The notes under the pieces were generated by a model. It worked only from the letters and a program-made list of their open reading frames with translations, did no database searches and was not told the DNA's origin. Made by a program: the position numbers and the translations under genes. DNA of 64,000 nucleotides, taken from contig JAZARR010000117.1 of NCBI GenBank assembly GCA_037389465.1, positions 33,244 through 97,243 on the forward strand, given 5' to 3'. Shown in pieces: positions 59,410 through 64,000 of this stretch. The first letter of the stretch is position 1. Every line of letters starts with the position of its first letter. This DNA is from Baylisascaris procyonis (Eukaryota > Nematoda > Chromadorea > Rhabditida > Ascarididae).

Positions 59410-60790
59410 CGCCCATAGAAAAAAAAGAAAGCATTGGGAAAGAAATCGTCTAAACTGATATCGTTGTGGAGAAATACGCAAACAACGTTCATATTTTATT
59501 TTACAACAGCAAAGAACCTTTTTGTTTAATCGCAAATTCGAGTTGCTTTTTCCCTCGAGTTGCTCAAACCCCCCTTATTATATTGCGCTCGATTTGGAAA
59601 TGCTGGGCATGCCGGTGGTCTCGATCAGCAATGTCCAATATTTGGTGGCGCCGTATTCACGCTGAAAATAAAAACGATTGCCGCATCTGGGTAGTCATTT
59701 AAAGCAACGATTTACCGAACGCAGCAGCAGAGGCTACTTTTTGAGTTGCGAAAGAATATATTTGGTGAAAATAACGTGTTGAACGGGACAGCAATCCATT
59801 AAATACTCAGGGCATGGAGAGGGATAGGAACAGTGGGAGGAAGGGGAGAGGAAGCAGGAAGTTTGGACATTTGCTCGCCAACTAGGAGCCGATTCTGATA
59901 CCGATGGGAAATTGTAATGATAAGAAAAGAACGTTGAGGTGCCGAGGTGCAGCAATCAAAAGTTTGGTGATGAAACAACAAAGCGTTCACAGAAATGCGT
60001 TTCATACTGTTTCTTTGCAGGTTTCCTTCTGTTGCGAAAGGAAATAACCGTTGTCGCCAAGAAAGATTCGTTGTCTGTATCGCTTCATGGAAGAGACAGT
60101 GCTAATAGAAGCAGGGTTAGGAAAAGAGAATAATTCGAATAGTTGTGACATAATTTTCAAGCAAAATAACGGCTTCGGTGAAATTGGTCAGGAAGTTCTG
60201 ATATCTGAGCGATCAGGCGTGGACATAAGGAACGTTGAGGATTGCCTATTGTACGGCATAAAAACAGAAAAGAAAACAAGTGACCACCTGTGATATGCTA
60301 CAGCACATTGCAAATAGAACCTAAATATCGAACGTTATGAGTAGCAAGTCCGTCGTAGCATCCTTATTCGTTAGGCAGAATGTGTGTTTGTTGAAATGCA
60401 GGCGACCAGAAAAAAGAAAAATGGACATATAAAAGCGCTGTCAACATCCTCTTGAGACAGTGAAGACAAGCGGACTTTACATCATCCTGTATTTGACATG
60501 AGCAGCTTCTTGCATACAGCTGTACAGAAATGGAGCCTTACACTTTTGTAAGATCATATTCGGAAGTGGTGTTTTAATAAATGCGCTTTGATGCTCGGAA
60601 AATGCCTCTCTAAAATCGAATTCCGATTGAATGTTGACTTCGATGAAGAAAAATGCTTGGACCATGAGCTGCCCAAATCAGACCATTTCTCTTGATCTTC
60701 GAGAAAAGTTCCGATTGTTGCAATCCGCGGGACATAAAGTGGAGCTAGATTGACGTAGACAAGCATGAATCGAAATTCTTTGTTGCCGCT
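59410..60790. other. Convergent intergenic region, unresolved 3' end of the minus gene
   Basis: On the minus strand, a stretch after TTGGGCAG and before AA/GTGTAAGG (about 60671-60554) reads MVQAFFFIEVNIQSEFDFRE and further coding-like residues. It may be a further exon of the minus-strand vWA gene. No other exons were resolved. Confidence 0.3.
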
Positions 60791-60795
60791 CCTAC

Positions 60796-61611
60796 CTTCA
60801 ACTTTTCAATAGCGACCACTTCCTTCCCAGAAGGATCCAGGTTAAAAATGATGAAGGCTGTTGTCCTATGCCTTATGGTGTGTGGAACGGTCTGTGAAAC
60901 AAATATACACAAAGAAGCAGGTGCCATCTGACGGCAGTCAGCTTTGCAGATGCACAATTCCAAACTTCCATAAGCAATGCAGTGTTTGAAAAGGACGCGT
61001 TTTTACGCGTCATTGCAAATTTGCTTCGCAGGATCGTGTTATGGATATACTCTCTCCGTGCGCGTGCTTGTCTGAGCTTACGCATGCTTTTTTGTCTTGC
61101 AGCTTGAATTTCAGGGGTCCAAGCTCGGTATAGGAAGGTTTTGCAGCTGGAAAGATCCGCTTTATGCCGTCTGAGCTACTTTTGGATTTTTTTTTTCAGA
61201 ACTAATCGGATCAAAAAAGCTGCAAAGGCATCTCTGCTCTAATATTTCAAGATGTGTTGAAAGGCTGACGCAAGAAACAAAGAGTGAAGAAGGACACGTT
61301 GCGCATTCTCATCTGCCTACTTCTCTACTTGTTTTCAATAAAACTTACAATTTGCATGCCTTCTCATCGAACCATTCAACCACGCTTCCAACACTGGAAC
61401 CGTAAATAATTGCGCTGCTATCATCATCAGCAACCATAACGTTTGCTGTTCTCGAATCTTCGCTTGCCGCTACGATGAGCACATGACGCCCATCTGATCG
61501 GAGGGAATTCGCTACGGTTACCGCTTTCGCCACATCGGAAAATCTGAAACTTCTAGTATCTCACATGACGAGAACCACTTAAATACCTATTTTTTGACAG
61601 CTTGCAGTCTC

Positions 61612-61705
<94 letters not shown>

Positions 61706-63276
61706 CCGTCCCACAACCCTCCATTGTACTCACTACACTCTGCCAAAGAACTCTGTTTCATCTGTTCCCAATGGCTCTTGGGACTGCATTTTCCGTTCAC
61801 GTATCTCCCATTTTTTTGCCGCTCAAATTGCACATTCGGCTTGCTCACTCCTATTCCAGTCGGTCGTTCCAATGAGCATATGCTGCTTCATTAAAACGTC
61901 CATATTTTTAAATGTAACCTCGAATGAACTTGGGTAACCTCAAAATTTCGGGAAAAACAACTGGTGCTTCTTGGGAGGCGTAGTTGGGCCATCGTGGTGC
62001 TCATCCCTCGATGATGCACCCACAGGCGGAGAACACAAATTCTCCATTCGCTGTTTCGCTAGATGAAAACGGGGAGGTCTTCCTATTTGCCCATCCATCG
62101 CCATTTCGCTCGTTTGTGCGTCGGTGCATGCTGCACTATCCGAAAGCAATCAACGGATAATGGATCTTTATTGTTTAACCGACCTATGTGGAATGTTTAG
62201 TTTCTTGTCAGCCATGTCACTCCATGCGCGCTCATAACTCATTCAAAAGCTGTATTATCGATTTTTCTGATCCGATTTCAACAAACTTTAGCAAAACGTT
62301 GCATCACAACATCACCACAATGTTCTGGAATTAGCCTTATGATATTGTTGCCATAACCAGTTTACTATATACAGCATTCCATGGAAATCTATCGATGGAA
62401 CGGAAGCTGATTTGAACTTCCTGAAAAGCTTCTCTTTTTAGATGAAGAATGCACTTACGCTTGAGTGGCAAACATAATGATGATAGGAATGGCGTTGGTG
62501 GGCAAGTTTTCAACGACACCTTGCTGATATGTTTCCAAGGCACTGCAATATGAGAAATATCAAACAGGTAAATATGGAACAATTGAACTATCATGCTAAT
62601 TTGCGTTCACTGCAGAATTCATCAACGAATGTATCGATAAACTTTAGAAGCAACTTCGGAAGTCCGAATTTTGGTTTTGTATAGTTTACTTTGTAGAATA
62701 TGGATGACTGATTCTTTCGTTTGATGCCATGACAAAAGTTCGCTATCCGTTATCAGGTTATCAAAAGAGGCGTCCATAATAATGCAAAAAGGGAGCAGAG
62801 ATCATGAGGAAAGTTATGCGGTGAAATTGAAGCAGTTATTGGTGAAATTCGAAGAGGATCATTGATGAACTTGTCAGAAAAAATGTATTGCATGATGCGG
62901 AGTCAAAAATAGGGCTTCTTAATGACGTTGCAGTGAAAACGCGATGACATTTGCCTTTTTGCAGATAAACGGATTCACTGGAATACACGCGCCAGACGTT
63001 CCTCCGATAAAGACATTCGTGGTGCATTTCTATATGTGCTGATCAAGTTATGCGGTGAATGAGCACGAGTTCTCACGTTGCAGCGTTGAATTCGGAATCG
63101 CCTTGGTAATCATATGCTATCCTCCAAATATAGTCTGCGTCGTTTTTGACTGCGCTGAGTGTGCTCTCAAATGTGATATTTGCGGTTGTCCTATGAGCAA
63201 AACCGTTAACGGAAACTCTTGTGCAGCCTCCACCTAGGTTCAGCTTTTCGGCGACCGCTATCGTGACATCCGTTTG
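60796..63276 (-). CDS. Minus-strand vWA domain gene, partial
   Basis: Resolved exons are 63276-63077, 62542-62459, 61543-61349, 61146-61082 and 60891-60796. The first four join with phases 0-2-2-2-1. They encode ARV-like second strand TRVSVNGFAHRTTANITF, the helix ALETYQQGVVENLP, the strand AIPIIIMFATQA, RHVLIVAASEDSRTANVM and the last helix GSVVEWFDEKAC, followed by CKTFLYRAWTPEIQ. The 60891-60796 exon (TAFIIFNLDPSGKEVVAIEK) is coding-like, but its phase 0 start does not match the preceding phase 1 end, so an exon is missing between them. The exon with the first strand and MIDAS motif was not found and may lie beyond the window. Exon phases match those of the plus-strand modules, so this is a paralogue. 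If the donor at 61348 were not used, the frame would stop at once (TAA, 61347-61345). Confidence 0.7.
61617..61702. repeat. (TA)43 microsatellite
   Basis: An uninterrupted run of 43 TA units in an intron or flank of the minus-strand vWA gene; 86 bases, likely variable in length. Confidence 0.97.
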
Positions 63277-63659
63277 CTGAAATAGAAACGTATATTCCAT
63301 ACCCGTTTCCCCTAAATATTTGTTTCTACAATGATTACTCGACTATGGATTTTAGTGGATCGCAGGAAAACTTCCTAAGCAAGATGCTCTGGATGATAGG
63401 AGAAAGGGAGAATGGGCGGATCGTGAAATTTTTGCATTTCAATTTCTCAATACCGCCTTCAGTCAGAGTAGCTCATCCTTCCATCAAATCTGAAAATATT
63501 ACTGGCCTAATACGTATATTTCATTTCCAGAAATGCCCATCCGATGCTTTTTACACGGTTTCAAGGTGTGAACCGCATGAATGCAACGACGAATTCAATG
63601 CAACAGTTTCCATAGGTAGTTTCTCAATTGCTTTCACCTCCGAGGATCGCAGGGGATGA
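63267..63659 (+). CDS. Open frame with a DFSGS motif, possible vWA exon
   Basis: A plus-strand frame open from about 63267 to the TGA at 63657-63659. It includes YSTMDFSGSQENFLSKMLW, where DFSGS fits the vWA DxSxS motif, and, after a TTTCATTTCCAG acceptor at 63533, a Cys-rich piece CPSDAFYTVSRCEPHECND that ends at an ATAG/GTAGTT donor. The frame begins right next to the opposite-strand vWA exon at 63276. It could be the first exons of a divergent gene or a chance frame; the Cys-rich piece (63534-63613) is the more convincing part. Confidence 0.3.
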   Translation, partial: HPFAEIETYIPYPFPLNICFYNDYSTMDFSGSQENFLSKMLWMIGERENGRIVKFLHFNFSIPPSVRVAHPSIKSENITGLIRIFHFQKCPSDAFYTVSRCEPHECNDEFNATVSIGSFSIAFTSEDRRG

Positions 63660-63712
63660 AATGTGTTGCTTCTGAGTGATGGCGACCTGTGATTTGGCAT
63701 GACATCAGATGC

Positions 63713-64000
63713 CGCCATGTGACATAACCTACAAACGGCCCCCTATGCATGTCCCTCTGAAATTGTGCGCAATTGCATACTACTTGAGAACGAGGAGCCA
63801 TGAAATTGGGGATCGGAGCTTCGGTTCGGAAGTCGAACACCAAGTTGAAGCCTCGTTTTGTTCTGCTACGACTGCTCATCAAAAGCCTACCTCTTTGCTA
63901 CTGAATGCTCCTCCACCTCCCATTGTTCAGGTTTGTATCAGTGAGTGCTACTACAGCAAGTGCGATCCTCCCACTGCCTCACGGCTATCGGATCTTCACC
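63713..64000 (+). CDS. Open frame running off the window
   Basis: A plus-strand frame stays open from about 63713 to the end of the window. It contains APPPPIVQVCISECYYSKCD, with Cys spacing similar to the Cys-rich piece at 63534-63613. It may be an exon of the same putative plus-strand gene continuing beyond the window. The opposite strand is also open over much of this stretch, so the call is weak. Confidence 0.28.

Overview
The window is eukaryotic and almost certainly nematode DNA, probably from a strongylid (hookworm-like, clade V) worm. The evidence is short exons with strict phases, T-rich 3' splice sites of the TTTTCAG type, signal-peptide exons directly preceded by a splice acceptor with no matching upstream exon (as expected for spliced-leader trans-splicing), and a Tyr-Gly-Gly secreted peptide of the NLP antimicrobial type. 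No bacterial-style operons, rRNA, tRNA or CRISPR arrays were seen. Most of the window is AT-rich intron or intergenic sequence. The exon models were built by hand from splice signals and codon phase.

Left half (1-29 kb): mostly non-coding, with two minus-strand secreted-protein genes that could be assembled. One (14665-11698) has a signal-peptide exon, a 2.3 kb intron and an exon encoding a Pro-Val repeat protein flanked by two matching Cys motifs. The other (24325-23563) encodes a 108-residue prepropeptide with a KR cleavage site followed by a QWGY...(YGG)n mature peptide. There is also an inverted 33-bp minisatellite (8080-8385), a perfect 21-bp hairpin with a GCAA loop (10116-10161) and several degenerate coding-like segments.

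Middle (29.1-32.0 kb): a complete insertion of a Ty3/gypsy-type LTR retrotransposon on the minus strand. It has 267-bp LTRs with 7 differences, a perfect 5-bp target duplication, a polypurine tract and a candidate primer site. It is an internally deleted copy: the reading frame runs from the start of reverse transcriptase straight into the end of integrase, and a later 1-base frameshift breaks pol again. It is non-autonomous.

Right half (38-64 kb): a cluster of von Willebrand factor A (vWA) genes. A plus-strand gene (38093 onward) encodes a type II membrane protein with two vWA-like modules lacking the metal-binding motif, Thr-rich linker exons and a terminal exon with twelve 96-bp (32-residue) Thr/Ser repeats: 13 coding exons, predicted 1094 residues. 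Downstream, eight more plus-strand exons (53747-59403) encode a third vWA module with an intact DxSxS motif and an unclassified C-terminal domain. Their phase allows them to be an alternative 3' end of the same gene. A minus-strand vWA gene (63276 downward) converges on it and uses the same internal exon phases. The cluster looks like a family of surface or secreted adhesive proteins built by exon-phase-compatible shuffling.
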